Below the pieces are notes generated by a model, which worked only from the letters and a program-made list of their open reading frames with translations, did not search any database and was not told where the DNA came from. A DNA stretch of 64,000 nucleotides from Sphingopyxis sp. LK2115 (GTDB lineage Bacteria; Pseudomonadota; Alphaproteobacteria; Sphingomonadales; Sphingomonadaceae), in assembly GCF_014595975.1 (NCBI RefSeq), contig NZ_JABWGQ010000033.1, positions 1-64,000 of the forward strand. The letters are read 5' to 3'. Shown here piece after piece: positions 38,753-51,443 of this stretch; position 1 is the stretch's first letter; every line of letters begins with the position of its first letter. The position numbers were made by a program, and so were the translations under genes.

Positions 38753-38772
38753 ACTTGTCGAACCTGTCAAGT
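38753..38772. promoter_or_regulatory. 20-bp dyad ACTTG-N10-CAAGT, candidate operator
   Basis: The 20-bp site has perfect 5-bp arms, extended to GACTTG/CAAGTC with the flanking bases, and it overlaps a nested CTTGAC/GTCAAG dyad. The length and symmetry resemble LuxR-type or TetR-type operators, but no regulator gene is adjacent. It lies about 365 bp before pstS. Confidence 0.35.
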
Positions 38773-39034
38773 CCATGCGCGTAAAAAACAATGGTTTGCC
38801 AATTGCGCGCGGGTGGTGGTGGCGGTCGGCGATGGGGGCGGGCGGCGTGTCGCAACCCGCCACGATCGCTGCCCGAAGGCCTTCTTCTCCGCCATCGCTC
38901 TCGCCGCAACCGCCATGTTCCGGCTCTGATCAATGTTTCCTGACCCTGGTGGCTGTTTTGAATTCGCAATGAACCGGCCGAATAAGCGTGGCAGTGAACG
39001 AGGTTTGTCATCCATGACATTTCCGTGACACTCT

Positions 39035-39052
39035 TTGTCACAAACACGTCAC
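39035..39052 (+). promoter_or_regulatory. Pho box upstream of pstS
   Basis: TTGTCAC-AAAC-ACGTCAC forms two 7-bp direct repeats at 11-bp spacing, the arrangement bound by PhoB (consensus CTGTCAT-N4-CTGTCAT). A further TTGTCAT lies at 39005-39011, and oppositely oriented TGTCA-like sequences lie between. It is 85 bp before the pstS start, and PhoB is encoded at the end of the same gene cluster. Confidence 0.65.
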
Positions 39053-39136
39053 ACAAAACCCCCATTGGGCGCTCAGCGAGTCGCCGCGGGGGTGGCGGCT
39101 TGGTTCGGTAACGACCCCCTTCAACAGGATTTTTCG

Positions 39137-40198
39137 ATGCTGCAGAAACTCGCACCCCGCCTGCTTGGAGTCGCCGGCGCCGCCACCTGCGCGCTTGCGC
39201 TGTCCGCGTGCCAGGACCAGGCGTCGTCGGGCGGCGGTGCGCGCGATTATATCAGCGCGGTCGGCTCCTCCACCGTCTATCCCTTTGCCACCGCGGTCGG
39301 CGAACAATTTGCCGAAGCGACGGGCAACAAGACGCCAAAGATCGATTCGACCGGCACCGGCGGCGGGTTCGAGCGTTTCTGCGCCGGCGTCGGCGGCGAC
39401 ACGCCCGACATCGCCAACGCTTCGCGCCGCATCAAGAAAAAGGAATATGACACCTGCGTCGCGAATGGCGTGAAGGACATCGTCGAAATCCAGATCGGCA
39501 TCGACGGCATCGCGCTGGGCGAGGCGCAGCGCGGCCCCGGCTTCAAGCTGACCGAGGCAGACGTCTATAAGGCGCTCGCCGCCAACCCCTATGGCAAGCC
39601 GAACACCGCGAAGACGTGGAAAGACGTCAACCCCGCGCTGCCCGCGGTCGCAATCTCGGTTTTCGGCCCGCCATCGACCAGCGGCACCTACGACGCGTTC
39701 AAGGAGCTGATCCTTGGCCGCGGGTGCGACGCGAACCCCGAAATGAAGGCGCTGAAAGACAGCGACAAGGATAGGCACGAAGCGGTGTGCACCACGCTGC
39801 GCGGCTCGCCCTATTATGTCGAGCAGGGCGAGAATGATAACCTCATCATCTCGAAGCTCGACAAGAACCCGACCAGCCTTGGCATCTTTGGCTTTTCCTA
39901 CCTCGATGCGAACAAGGATAAGATCAAGGCGGTGCCGATCCAGGGCGTCGCGCCGACCTATGCCGCGATCGCCGACGGCAGCTATCCCGGTTCACGTCCG
40001 CTGTTCATCTACGTGAAGAAGGCGCATGTCGGCGTCGTTCCCGGCCTTGCCGAATATGTCGCCGAGTTTCTGAAGGGCGCGGCCGACGGCGGTTACCTCA
40101 ACGCCAAGGGGCTGATCGTGTCGCCGAAGGCCGTCGCCGACAAGGCGCGCGCCGCGGGCACCGCGATGACCCCGATGGATGGCAGCGAGCTGAACTAA
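39137..40198 (+). CDS. pstS: phosphate ABC transporter substrate-binding lipoprotein (PstS family)
   Basis: A 353-aa exported phosphate-binding protein. It has a signal peptide with lipobox LSAC (Cys25), so it is probably membrane-anchored. The phosphate-binding core is visible: SAVGSSTVYPFATAVGEQFAE, STGTGGGFERFCAGVGGDTPDIANASR and VFGPPSTSGTYDAFKELIL. It belongs to the SphX/PstS-2 type typical of alphaproteobacteria. ATG 39137 exposes the signal peptide. It begins the pstS-pstCAB-phoU-phoB cluster. Confidence 0.92.
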   Translation: MLQKLAPRLLGVAGAATCALALSACQDQASSGGGARDYISAVGSSTVYPFATAVGEQFAEATGNKTPKIDSTGTGGGFERFCAGVGGDTPDIANASRRIKKKEYDTCVANGVKDIVEIQIGIDGIALGEAQRGPGFKLTEADVYKALAANPYGKPNTAKTWKDVNPALPAVAISVFGPPSTSGTYDAFKELILGRGCDANPEMKALKDSDKDRHEAVCTTLRGSPYYVEQGENDNLIISKLDKNPTSLGIFGFSYLDANKDKIKAVPIQGVAPTYAAIADGSYPGSRPLFIYVKKAHVGVVPGLAEYVAEFLKGAADGGYLNAKGLIVSPKAVADKARAAGTAMTPMDGSELN

Positions 40199-40212
40199 TC
40201 TTGCTCCCGCAA

Positions 40213-40244
40213 GCGGCCGGGGCGGGTTTGCTCGTTCCGGCCGC
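40213..40244 (+). repeat. hairpin GCGGCCGG...CCGGCCGC after pstS
   Basis: A perfect 8-bp inverted repeat with a 16-bp centre, 15 bp beyond the pstS stop and not followed by a T-run. It may stabilise the pstS message or reduce read-through into pstC, as malE-malF type hairpins do. Confidence 0.5.
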
Positions 40245-40269
40245 GGGTGCTTTGCCCCTTCCCCTTTCC

Positions 40270-40351
40270 CCGTTCGTGTCGAGCGGAGTCGAGACACTCA
40301 TCAGGACGGCGCCAGATCGAGGGGCTTCTCGACGTCGCTCGATACGAACGG
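40270..40351. repeat. complete paired repeat in the pstS-pstC gap
   Basis: CCGTTCGTGTCGAGCG at 40270-40285 pairs with CGCTCGATACGAACGG at 40336-40351, with 15 of 16 positions complementary and internal GTCGAGAC/CTCGACG arms. It is the largest copy of the repeat family seen at 5179, 27246 and 28615. It would form a long stem in the transcript between pstS and pstC. Confidence 0.7.
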
Positions 40352-40458
40352 CAGAGTGGTGCAGACGGGACAAAGATTATGACACAGAGTCATCAAACTG
40401 CCACGCCGCCCCGCTTTGGGATGGCGACGACGAGCCCAGACGCGATACGGGGACATAA

Positions 40459-41835
40459 GTGACCTTCAACGCCGCCGCCCTTTTGCTGTTGATTGCGGGA
40501 CTTGCGCTGATCGGCTGGCTGGCCGGGCGTGCGCGGTCGAACCTGCTCGCCGGGCGTGCGGGGACGAAGCTGCATTCGCGGCCGCAATATCATGGCTGGT
40601 ATGTCGCGCTTTGGCTGTTCGCGCCCGCGGCGATCTTCCTCGCCGTCTGGTCGTCGGTTTCGCCCGCGCTGATCACCAACGAGGTGCTGGAAAGCGAGGC
40701 GGCGCAGTCCCTGCCGAGTTTTGGCTTTGAGCGCGGGGCCATCTTGTCCGACGCGCGCGACGTGGCGCAGGGACGCGCCGCCGAGGTGCGCCTGGCCGCC
40801 GCCGAACCGCTGGTGAGGCCCTATGCCGACGCATCGCGCAAATATGCGTGGATCGGCATTGCCGCGATGCTGGCGCTGGCGCTGGCGGGCGGGCTTTATG
40901 CCTTCACGCGCATCCGCCCCGATTTCCGGGCGCGAACGCGGGTCGAACGGATCGTGATGCTGGTGCTGCTGCTTGCGTCGCTCGTTGCGATCCTGACCAC
41001 CTTTGGCATCCTGCTGTCGCTGATCTTCGAATCGATCCGCTTCTTCCGCCTCGTCTCGCCCGCTGAATTGCTGTTCGGCACGACCTGGGCGCCGCAGAGC
41101 GGCGCGCCGCAGCCGGATAGCTTTGGCGGCATTCCCCTGTTCTGGGGCACCGTGCTGATCGGCGCGATCATCGCGATGATCGTCGCGATCCCGATCGGGA
41201 TGATGACCGCGGTGTACCTGACCCAATATGCCGCCCCCGCGGTGCGCCGCTGGGTGAAGCCGTTGCTCGAGATCCTGGCGGGGGTGCCGACGGTGGTCTA
41301 CGGCTATTTCGCGGCGCTGACCGTCGCCCCTGCCTTGCGCGAATTTGCGGTGATGCTGGGCATTCCCAACGCCTCGACCGAAAGCGCGCTGGCCGCGGGC
41401 ATCGTGATGGGGGTGATGATCATCCCGTTCGTCTCGTCGATGGCCGACGACAGCATCAACGCGGTGCCGCAGGCGATGCGCGACGGATCGCTCGCGCTCG
41501 GCGCGACGCCGAACGAGACGATCCGCCAGGTGCTGATCCCCGCCGCGCTGCCCGGCGTGATGGGCGGCATATTGCTCGCGGTCAGCCGCGCGATCGGCGA
41601 AACGATGATCGTCGTGATGGCCGCCGGCCTGTCGGCCAATATGACCGCTAACCCCTTTGCCAGCGTCACCACGGTGACGGCGCAGATCGTCAAACTGCTG
41701 ACCGGCGACCAGGAGTTCGACAGCGCCAAGACGCTTGCCGCCTTTGCGCTGGGCCTGGTGCTGTTCATCGTCACCCTGCTGCTCAACATCGCCGCACTGC
41801 GGATCGTGAAAAAGTATCGCGAAGCTTATGAATAG
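40459..41835 (+). CDS. pstC: phosphate ABC transporter permease PstC
   Basis: A 458-aa permease, longer than E. coli PstC (319 aa) because of an N-terminal extension with extra membrane segments and a periplasmic loop (residues 1-170), common in alphaproteobacteria. The permease core starts near 200 with the EAA-like loop ALGATPNETIRQVLIPAALPGVMGGILLAVSRAIGETM. The start codon is GTG 40459 with GGGGACA just upstream. Its last 8 bp overlap pstA. Confidence 0.93.
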   Translation: MTFNAAALLLLIAGLALIGWLAGRARSNLLAGRAGTKLHSRPQYHGWYVALWLFAPAAIFLAVWSSVSPALITNEVLESEAAQSLPSFGFERGAILSDARDVAQGRAAEVRLAAAEPLVRPYADASRKYAWIGIAAMLALALAGGLYAFTRIRPDFRARTRVERIVMLVLLLASLVAILTTFGILLSLIFESIRFFRLVSPAELLFGTTWAPQSGAPQPDSFGGIPLFWGTVLIGAIIAMIVAIPIGMMTAVYLTQYAAPAVRRWVKPLLEILAGVPTVVYGYFAALTVAPALREFAVMLGIPNASTESALAAGIVMGVMIIPFVSSMADDSINAVPQAMRDGSLALGATPNETIRQVLIPAALPGVMGGILLAVSRAIGETMIVVMAAGLSANMTANPFASVTTVTAQIVKLLTGDQEFDSAKTLAAFALGLVLFIVTLLLNIAALRIVKKYREAYE

Positions 41836-43084
41836 GGACACCGCCCCCACCGACTGGAAAGCCGCGGCGATGCAGAAGCGCATCGCGCGCCGCTATGCCG
41901 CCGAGCGCCGGTTCAAGGCGATCGGGCTGGGCGCGGTGCTGTTGTCGGGCGCGTTTCTGGCCTTCCTGCTGTTCGTGATGGTCGGCAATGGCGCGCGCGG
42001 CTTTACCTATACGCATGTCGCGGTGCCGATCGATTTCGTGGGCACGCCGCTGACGATCGACGCATCGCGCCTCGACGATCCCGATGCCGACCAGCTGATC
42101 GCGAACGCGGGACTGGCCGACATCGTCGCCTTTGCCGCCGAGGAGGCGCTGGGCGACGACGGGGCCGAGCTGATCTCCGAAAATGCGTGGAAAGAGGTGC
42201 GAAGCGCGATTCGCGATGATCCCGAACTGCTGAACGGCCGGACAGTGTTCGAACTCCCCGCGTCGTCTGCGGTCGACATCATCGCCAAGGAAGGCGGGCG
42301 CGGCGAACTCGCCGCCAGGGTCGATGCGCTGGAAAAGGACGGCAAATTGTCGACCAGCATCCATTGGCCCTTCTTCCGCAACGCCGATGCGACCGATCCC
42401 GCGGTGGCAGGGATCTGGGGCGCGCTCAAGGGATCGGTGCTGACAATCTTCATCGCCTTTCTGATCGCCTTTCCGACCGGCGTGCTCGCGGCGCTTTACC
42501 TTGAGGAATATGCGCCGAAGAACCGCTGGACCGACCTTATTGAAGTGTCGATCAACAACCTCGCCGCCGTGCCGTCGATCATCTTCGGCCTGCTCGCGCT
42601 CGCGGTGTTCATCAACTGGTTCGGTATCTGTCAGGCCAGCCCGCTGGTCGGCGGGCTGACGCTCGCGCTGATGACGATGCCGGTGATCGTGATCGCCAGC
42701 CGCAACGCGATCAAATCGGTGCCGCCGTCGATCCGCGACGCGGCGCTGGGCGTCGGCGCCAGCCCCGTGCAGGTGGTGTTCCACCATGTCCTGCCGCTCG
42801 CCCTGCCCGGCATTTTGACCGGCACGATCATCGGCATGGCGCGCGCACTGGGCGAAACGGCGCCGCTGCTGCTTGTCGGGATGCGCGCCTTTATCGGCGA
42901 CGTGCCGGGTGGCATCTGCTCGCCCTCGACCGTGCTGCCGATGCAGATATTCCTCTGGTCGGACGAAGTCGACCGGGGCTTTGTCGAGAAAACCTCCGCC
43001 GCGATCATCGTGCTGCTTATCGTGCTGCTGTCGATGAACGCCTTTGCGATCTATCTTCGCAACAAATTCGAAAAACGCTGGTGA
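41828..43084 (+). CDS. pstA: phosphate ABC transporter permease PstA
   Basis: A 418-aa permease with an N-terminal DUF3333-type domain: a membrane helix near residues 35-58, then a soluble periplasmic part to about 190. The core has six helices and the EAA loop [42 protein letters not shown] 41828 lies inside the end of pstC, so the two permeases are translationally coupled. Confidence 0.94.
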   Translation: MNRDTAPTDWKAAAMQKRIARRYAAERRFKAIGLGAVLLSGAFLAFLLFVMVGNGARGFTYTHVAVPIDFVGTPLTIDASRLDDPDADQLIANAGLADIVAFAAEEALGDDGAELISENAWKEVRSAIRDDPELLNGRTVFELPASSAVDIIAKEGGRGELAARVDALEKDGKLSTSIHWPFFRNADATDPAVAGIWGALKGSVLTIFIAFLIAFPTGVLAALYLEEYAPKNRWTDLIEVSINNLAAVPSIIFGLLALAVFINWFGICQASPLVGGLTLALMTMPVIVIASRNAIKSVPPSIRDAALGVGASPVQVVFHHVLPLALPGILTGTIIGMARALGETAPLLLVGMRAFIGDVPGGICSPSTVLPMQIFLWSDEVDRGFVEKTSAAIIVLLIVLLSMNAFAIYLRNKFEKRW

Positions 43085-43086
43085 CC

Positions 43087-43869
43087 ATGACCCAAGACGA
43101 TCTTACCATCGCCGATCCCAAGATGCGGGCGCAGGGCGTCAACGTCTTTTACGGCGAGAAACAGGCGATCAACGATGTGTCGATCGATGTCGGCACCGAC
43201 CTGGTCACCGCCTTTATCGGCCCGTCGGGGTGCGGCAAGTCCACCTTTCTGCGTTCGCTCAACCGCATGAACGACACGGTGGCGAGCGCGCGGGTGACGG
43301 GCACCATCCTGCTCGATGGCGAGGATATTTATGCACCGTCGATGGACGTCGTGCAGCTGCGCGCGCGCGTCGGCATGGTGTTCCAGAAGCCCAATCCCTT
43401 TCCCAAGTCGATCTATGACAATGTCGCCTATGGCCCGCGCATTCACGGCCTGGCGCCGTCGAAGGCCGACCTTGACATGATCGTCGAACGCGCGCTGGTC
43501 CGCGCCGGATTGTGGGAAGAGGTCAAGGACCGGCTGAGCGAAAGCGGAACCGCATTATCCGGCGGCCAGCAGCAGCGCCTGTGCATCGCGCGCGCGATCG
43601 CGGTCGATCCGGAAGTCATCCTGATGGACGAGCCATGCTCGGCGCTCGACCCGATCGCGACCGCCAAGATCGAGGAACTGATCCACGAACTGCGCGGCAA
43701 ATATGCGATCGTGATCGTCACGCATAACATGCAGCAAGCGGCCCGCGTGTCGCAGCGCACCGCCTTTTTCCACCTCGGGACGCTGGTCGAATACGGCAAG
43801 ACCACCGACATCTTCACCAACCCGAAGCAGGAACGGACCAAGGATTATATCACCGGCCGCTACGGCTGA
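43087..43869 (+). CDS. pstB: phosphate ABC transporter ATP-binding protein PstB
   Basis: A 260-aa ATPase. Walker [10 protein letters not shown] is at residues 45-53, the signature [15 protein letters not shown] and Walker [16 protein letters not shown] follow, and the [19 protein letters not shown] segment is specific to PstB. ATG 43087 was chosen; GTG 43081, overlapping the pstA stop, would add two residues. phoU follows after 25 bp. Confidence 0.96.
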   Translation: MTQDDLTIADPKMRAQGVNVFYGEKQAINDVSIDVGTDLVTAFIGPSGCGKSTFLRSLNRMNDTVASARVTGTILLDGEDIYAPSMDVVQLRARVGMVFQKPNPFPKSIYDNVAYGPRIHGLAPSKADLDMIVERALVRAGLWEEVKDRLSESGTALSGGQQQRLCIARAIAVDPEVILMDEPCSALDPIATAKIEELIHELRGKYAIVIVTHNMQQAARVSQRTAFFHLGTLVEYGKTTDIFTNPKQERTKDYITGRYG

Positions 43870-43894
43870 TCCGCAGCGAAACAGGACGACAGTG

Positions 43895-44614
43895 ATGGCA
43901 TTAACGAACGATCATACGGTCAAAGCCTTCGACGAAGACCTCAACCGCCTGCGCGGGCTGATCAGCGAGATGGGCGGCCGCGCCGAACAGGCGCTGCTCC
44001 AGGCGATGGCCGCGCTCAAGCAGGGCGACCTTGACCTTGCCGCACAGGTGGTGCGCGACGACAGAAAGATCGACGCGCTGGAAGCCGAGGTCGAACAGCT
44101 GGCGGTCCAGACCATTGCCCTCCGCGCCCCGATGGCCGACGACCTGCGCGAAATGATCGCGGCGCTGAAGATCGTGTCGGTCGTCGAGCGTATCGGCGAT
44201 TATGCCAAGAACATCGCCAAGCGTGTCGCGCTGATGGACCAGACGCGCTCGATCGAGGCGATCCCGCTGCTGATGTCGATGTCGTCGAACGTCGCCGAAC
44301 TGGTGCATGACGCGCTCGACAGCTTCGCGGCGCGCGACGCCGAACTCGCGGTGCGGGTCACCGTCCGCGACAAGAATGTCGACGATTTCTACAACAGCAT
44401 CTTCCGCACCCTCGTCACCTTCATGATGGAGAATCCGAAATATATTTCGGAAAGTGCGCATTTGCTGTTCGTTGCCAAGAACCTTGAGCGCATGGGCGAT
44501 CATGCGACCAACATCGCCGAGATGGTCTATTATGTCGTGACCGGCGAGCATATGGAGGAGCGCGAGCGCGGCGAACAACCCGAAGATGGCGCCGCGGAGC
44601 AGGAGCAAGGCTGA
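43895..44614 (+). CDS. phoU: phosphate signalling protein PhoU
   Basis: A 239-aa protein with two repeated three-helix bundles carrying the E-x3-D-x3 metal-binding patterns ([33 protein letters not shown] and [19 protein letters not shown], then [16 protein letters not shown]). PhoU passes the state of the Pst transporter to PhoR/PhoB and restrains the regulon in phosphate excess. The preferred start is ATG 43895, directly after an in-frame GTG at 43892. Its stop overlaps the phoB start (TGATG). Confidence 0.95.
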   Translation: MALTNDHTVKAFDEDLNRLRGLISEMGGRAEQALLQAMAALKQGDLDLAAQVVRDDRKIDALEAEVEQLAVQTIALRAPMADDLREMIAALKIVSVVERIGDYAKNIAKRVALMDQTRSIEAIPLLMSMSSNVAELVHDALDSFAARDAELAVRVTVRDKNVDDFYNSIFRTLVTFMMENPKYISESAHLLFVAKNLERMGDHATNIAEMVYYVVTGEHMEERERGEQPEDGAAEQEQG

Positions 44615-45312
44615 TGCCCCAGCCCGACCTGCTGCTGATCGAGGATGACGAGGCGATCGCCGAACTCATCGTCTGGCATTTCGCGCGCGAAGGCTTTTCG
44701 GTCCGACAGACGCCCGACGGCGAACAGGCGCTGGTGCTGGTCGAAGAGCGCGTCCCCGACATCGTCCTGCTCGACTGGATGATCGAAAGCCTGCCCGGCA
44801 TCGAAGTGTGCCGCCGCCTGCGCCGCAATCCGAAATCGGCCAACGTGCCGATCATCATGCTGACCGCGCGCGGCGAGGAAGAGGACCGCATCCGCGGCCT
44901 CGAAACCGGCGCCGACGATTATGTCACCAAACCGTTCAGCCCGCGCGAACTGGTCGCGCGCGTATCGGCGGTGCTCCGCCGCCTGCGCCCCGCGCTCGCG
45001 GGCGAAATGCTGAGCTATGCCGACATCGAACTGGATTCGGTTGCGCACAAGGTCGTGCGCGGCGGCCAGGTCGTCGCGATGGGACCGACCGAGTTCCGGC
45101 TGCTGAGGCATTTCATGGAACATCCCGGCCGCGTTTTTTCGCGCGGGCAATTGCTCGACAGCGTGTGGGGCCAGGACAGCGACATCGAACTGCGCACCGT
45201 CGACGTCCATATCCGGCGGCTGCGCAAGGCGATCAACCTGCCCGGCACCGCGGACATCATCCGCACCGTGCGATCGGCGGGCTATGCGCTGGATGCAGGG
45301 AAAAGCGTCTGA
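44614..45312 (+). CDS. phoB: phosphate regulon response regulator PhoB
   Basis: A 232-aa OmpR-family regulator. The receiver domain has Asp54 in VLLDWMIESLPG, acidic residues 10-12 and the KPFSPRELVARV switch; the winged-helix DNA-binding domain (from about 130) includes GPTEFRLLRHFMEHPGRVFSRGQLLDSVWG and RTVDVHIRRLRKAIN. It should activate the Pho box before pstS. The partner kinase gene phoR is not in the window, and no kinase lies immediately upstream or downstream. Confidence 0.95.
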   Translation: MPQPDLLLIEDDEAIAELIVWHFAREGFSVRQTPDGEQALVLVEERVPDIVLLDWMIESLPGIEVCRRLRRNPKSANVPIIMLTARGEEEDRIRGLETGADDYVTKPFSPRELVARVSAVLRRLRPALAGEMLSYADIELDSVAHKVVRGGQVVAMGPTEFRLLRHFMEHPGRVFSRGQLLDSVWGQDSDIELRTVDVHIRRLRKAINLPGTADIIRTVRSAGYALDAGKSV

Positions 45313-45426
45313 AGGACGCGTCCGGGTTCGGGCCTCGGCAGGGGACGTTCGGCGTCTCCCCGGAACACAGCGGCGCGGACGATGACGGCTTGCTTCGTGA
45401 AGCCGCGCATCGTTCCGCCGTCGCCG

Positions 45427-46059
45427 CTAGCGCGCGCCGAAACGCCAGCGCAGCAGCGGCCGCGCAAGGAACAGGCCCGCGAGGAACCCACCGACATGCG
45501 CCCAGATCGCAATTGCGCCGAACCCGGCGCCGCCCGCGAAGCCGAGGAGGATCTGCACGCCGATCCACGCCGCCGCGAGCCAGAGCGCGCGCACCCAATG
45601 GCCGGGAATCGGTCCGATCGCGGGCGCCTGGCTGCGGCTGAAGATCAGTGCGAACACCGCGATCAGCGCCGATATCGCGCCGCTCGCACCGATCATCGGC
45701 ACAGCCGAGGCGGGATCGGCGAGATATTGGGCGAGTGCACCGCCATAGGCGCCCGCGACCAGCAGCACCGCCATCGCCCTGGCCCCCAGCGGCGCTTCCA
45801 GCTGGCGACCGATGAACAGCAGCACGACCATGTTGAACGCGATGTGCAGCACCCCGCCGTGCAGGAACGCCGACGTCAGCGGCGTGAGAACAAAGGGCAC
45901 CAGCGTCCCCGGCGGCACGATCAGCTCGGCGCCCAGGCGCGCGGGAATGAAGCCCGCGCGCACGACCGCGTCGATCTGGTATCCGGTGATCCAGAGCAGC
46001 ACGAACAGGATGACGCAGGCAAGCGCATAGCCCGTGACCAGCGGCGCATCGCGTTTCAT
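45427..46059 (-). CDS. rhomboid family intramembrane serine protease
   Basis: A 210-aa six-helix membrane protein. Catalytic Ser126 lies in PMIGASGAISA and His188 in WAHVGGFLAG, with Asn76 of the oxyanion site in GVLHIAFNM. This is the bacterial GlpG-type core without the cytoplasmic N-terminal domain. It is convergent with phoB across 114 bp and 26 bp downstream of greA on the same strand. Substrates are unknown. Confidence 0.93.
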   Translation of the reverse strand: MKRDAPLVTGYALACVILFVLLWITGYQIDAVVRAGFIPARLGAELIVPPGTLVPFVLTPLTSAFLHGGVLHIAFNMVVLLFIGRQLEAPLGARAMAVLLVAGAYGGALAQYLADPASAVPMIGASGAISALIAVFALIFSRSQAPAIGPIPGHWVRALWLAAAWIGVQILLGFAGGAGFGAIAIWAHVGGFLAGLFLARPLLRWRFGAR

Positions 46060-46085
46060 CGACCCGATCCGACCCCGGCCGCGCG

Positions 46086-46562
46086 TCAGATGAACTCGAT
46101 CTTGGTCACCAGATAATATTTGTCGCCCGACGGCACGGTGACTTCGACCTCGTCGTCGACGCGGCGCCCGATCAGCGCCCGGCCGAGCGGCGAATTATAA
46201 CTGATCTTGCCCGCCTTCGCGTCGGCTTCCGCCTGCCCGACGATCTGATATTTGACCGGCTTGTCGTCCTCGTCGGCAAGGGTGACGGTCGCACCGAACA
46301 CGATGCGGTCGCCCGACAGCGTCGTGGGGTCGATCACCTGCGCGCGCGAAAGCTTGTCCTCAAGGTCGCCAATCGTCGCCTCGACCTGGCCCTGGCGTTC
46401 CTTGGCGGCGTGATATTCGGCATTTTCCGAAAGGTCGCCATGCGCGCGCGCTTCCTCGATCGCATCGACGATCAACGGTCGCTCGGCTTTCAGCGCCGCG
46501 AGTTGCGCGGTCAGCTTTTCATAGCCTTCTGCCAGCATCGGAACCTTTTCAACGCTTGCCAT
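46086..46562 (-). CDS. greA: transcription elongation factor GreA
   Basis: A 158-aa factor that rescues backtracked RNA polymerase. The N-terminal coiled coil (residues 1-75) includes the tip motif [21 protein letters not shown] with the functional acidic residues, and the C-terminal FKBP-like domain ends in [24 protein letters not shown] 46562 is the canonical start; a start at 46583 would add seven residues. It lies 96 bp after carB, with a hairpin between them. Confidence 0.96.
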   Translation of the reverse strand: MASVEKVPMLAEGYEKLTAQLAALKAERPLIVDAIEEARAHGDLSENAEYHAAKERQGQVEATIGDLEDKLSRAQVIDPTTLSGDRIVFGATVTLADEDDKPVKYQIVGQAEADAKAGKISYNSPLGRALIGRRVDDEVEVTVPSGDKYYLVTKIEFI

Positions 46563-46592
46563 TATCCTGTTGTCCTTCGTCAATAATCCTGC

Positions 46593-46612
46593 CCCGGCGG
46601 TTGCGCGCCGGG
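46593..46612 (-). other. hairpin between carB and greA
   Basis: CCCGGCG-N6-CGCCGGG is a perfect 7-bp inverted repeat in the 96-bp gap. It has no U-run after it on the minus strand, so it is a weak terminator at best and may be an mRNA-processing or attenuation structure before greA. Confidence 0.4.
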
Positions 46613-46658
46613 CGGCTGAGCCGCTGTTTCCGTCGATGTGGGGAGGTGGAGCGGTGGT

Positions 46659-49979
<3,321 letters not shown>

Positions 49980-50115
49980 TTAATTGCTCTTTATCAGTGC
50001 GAGGGCGGAGACGACTGAGGCTGCGATCGCGATCCGTTCGCCGCGACGGATGGACTTTATCCCTCCGACTATGATCTTCCTTCTTTCCGTATCAACCACC
50101 GCTGTGGAACGTCGA

Positions 50116-51312
50116 TCAACGAAGCCCACCGACAAACGTCTCGAACAGATAGAAACTGTCCTGCGGTCCTGGGCTCGCCTCGGGGTGATATTGCACGCTG
50201 AACGCCTTCTTGCCCGCGATCGCGATGCCGCAGTTCGATCCGTCGAACAGGCTCCTGTGCGTTTCGACCACCCCCGCGGGCAGCGTCGTCGCATCGACCG
50301 CAAAGCCGTGGTTCATGCTGGTGATTTCGACCACGCCATCGGCGAAATCGCCGCCGACGCGCTGGACCGGATGGTTCGCGCCGCGGTGCCCCTGGTGCAT
50401 CTTCACCGTCCGTGCCCCCGCGGCGAGCGCGAGCAGCTGGTGGCCGAGGCAGATGCCAAAGATCGGGACATTGCGGTCGAGCAGCCCCCGGATCACCGGC
50501 ACCGCATAGTCGCCCGTCGCCGCCGGATCGCCGGGGCCGTTGGACAGGAACACGCCCGCAGGCTCCAGCGCCAGCACCTCGTCGAGGGTCGCGGTCGCGG
50601 GGACCACGGTGACGCGCGCGCCGGCCTTGACGAGGCTCCGGAAGATATTGTCCTTCGCGCCATAATCGATCGCGACAACGTGGGGGCGTTCGCTTCCCTC
50701 CGCAGTCGCATAGCCGCGACCCAGCGCCCACGCGCCGCCGGTCCATTCGCCGGTGTCGGAGCGGCTGACCGCTTTCGCAAGGTCCAGCCCCTCCAGCCCC
50801 GGCCAGCTCCGCGCCATCGCCAGCAGCGCGTCCATATCGAACTTGCCCTCCGCGCTGTGCGCGATCACGCCGTTCGGCGCGCCCGCATCGCGGATGCGCC
50901 GCGTCAGCGCGCGCGTGTCGATGCCCGCCAGGCCGATCACGCCCTGCTCCGCCATCCATTCGGGCAAGGTCTGGACGCTGCGAAAATTGCTGGGCTGCGT
51001 CGGCAGCTCGCGCGTGATGCACCCCAGCGCGCCATGCACGCCGCGCTCCATATCTTCGGGGTTCGCACCGACATTGCCGATGTGCGGGAAGGTAAAGGTG
51101 ATGATCTGCCCGGCATAGGAGGGGTCGGTCAGGATTTCCTGATAGCCGGTCATCGACGTATTGAAACAAATCTCGCCTACCGCGGCACCTTCGGCGCCAT
51201 AGCCGACGCCCCACAGGATCGTGCCGTCGGCAAGGACGAGCACGCCGGTGGCGCCGGACGGCTGGCTTTTGGGCGCGACTGATGGGTTGGCCAAAGGGCT
51301 GGCAGGTGCCAT
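50116..51312 (-). CDS. carA: carbamoyl-phosphate synthase small subunit
   Basis: A 398-aa glutaminase subunit that feeds ammonia to CarB. The N-terminal CPSase domain (GVLVLADGTILWGVGYG, FNTSMTGYQEILTDPSYAGQII) is followed by a class I amidotransferase domain with the nucleophile Cys in FGICLGHQLLALA and the His-Glu pair in VQYHPEASPGPQDS. The C-terminal GGLR is complete. The 136-bp gap to carB is longer than usual, and I see no gene in it. Confidence 0.97.
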   Translation of the reverse strand: MAPASPLANPSVAPKSQPSGATGVLVLADGTILWGVGYGAEGAAVGEICFNTSMTGYQEILTDPSYAGQIITFTFPHIGNVGANPEDMERGVHGALGCITRELPTQPSNFRSVQTLPEWMAEQGVIGLAGIDTRALTRRIRDAGAPNGVIAHSAEGKFDMDALLAMARSWPGLEGLDLAKAVSRSDTGEWTGGAWALGRGYATAEGSERPHVVAIDYGAKDNIFRSLVKAGARVTVVPATATLDEVLALEPAGVFLSNGPGDPAATGDYAVPVIRGLLDRNVPIFGICLGHQLLALAAGARTVKMHQGHRGANHPVQRVGGDFADGVVEITSMNHGFAVDATTLPAGVVETHRSLFDGSNCGIAIAGKKAFSVQYHPEASPGPQDSFYLFETFVGGLR

Positions 51313-51443
51313 TTAACATGCTCCGGACGGGGGGCTAAACGGCCGACCAATTAGGCGGCAAAAAAGTGATTCACAAGCTATCGGATTTGGAATCTTCCCG
51401 CTAGAGAGGGCCTTTCCGAAATTTGAGAGCCATGGGGACACGC

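Larger units (their letters stand above)
38727..39136. other. pstS upstream region, no supported gene
   Basis: About 410 bp between the gltA terminator and pstS. It carries a 20-bp dyad (38753-38772) and Pho-box-like repeats near its right end. An 82-codon open frame on the minus strand (38767-39015) has no recognisable product and a weak start, and I do not call it. Confidence 0.5.

Noticed and set aside
38767..39015. An 82-codon minus-strand frame before pstS
   Set aside because: No recognisable product, a weak start, and it overlaps the dyad and regulatory DNA of pstS.
49980..50115. A small gene in the carA-carB gap
   Set aside because: Frames here are short extensions of carA antisense or out-of-frame reads with no start signal.
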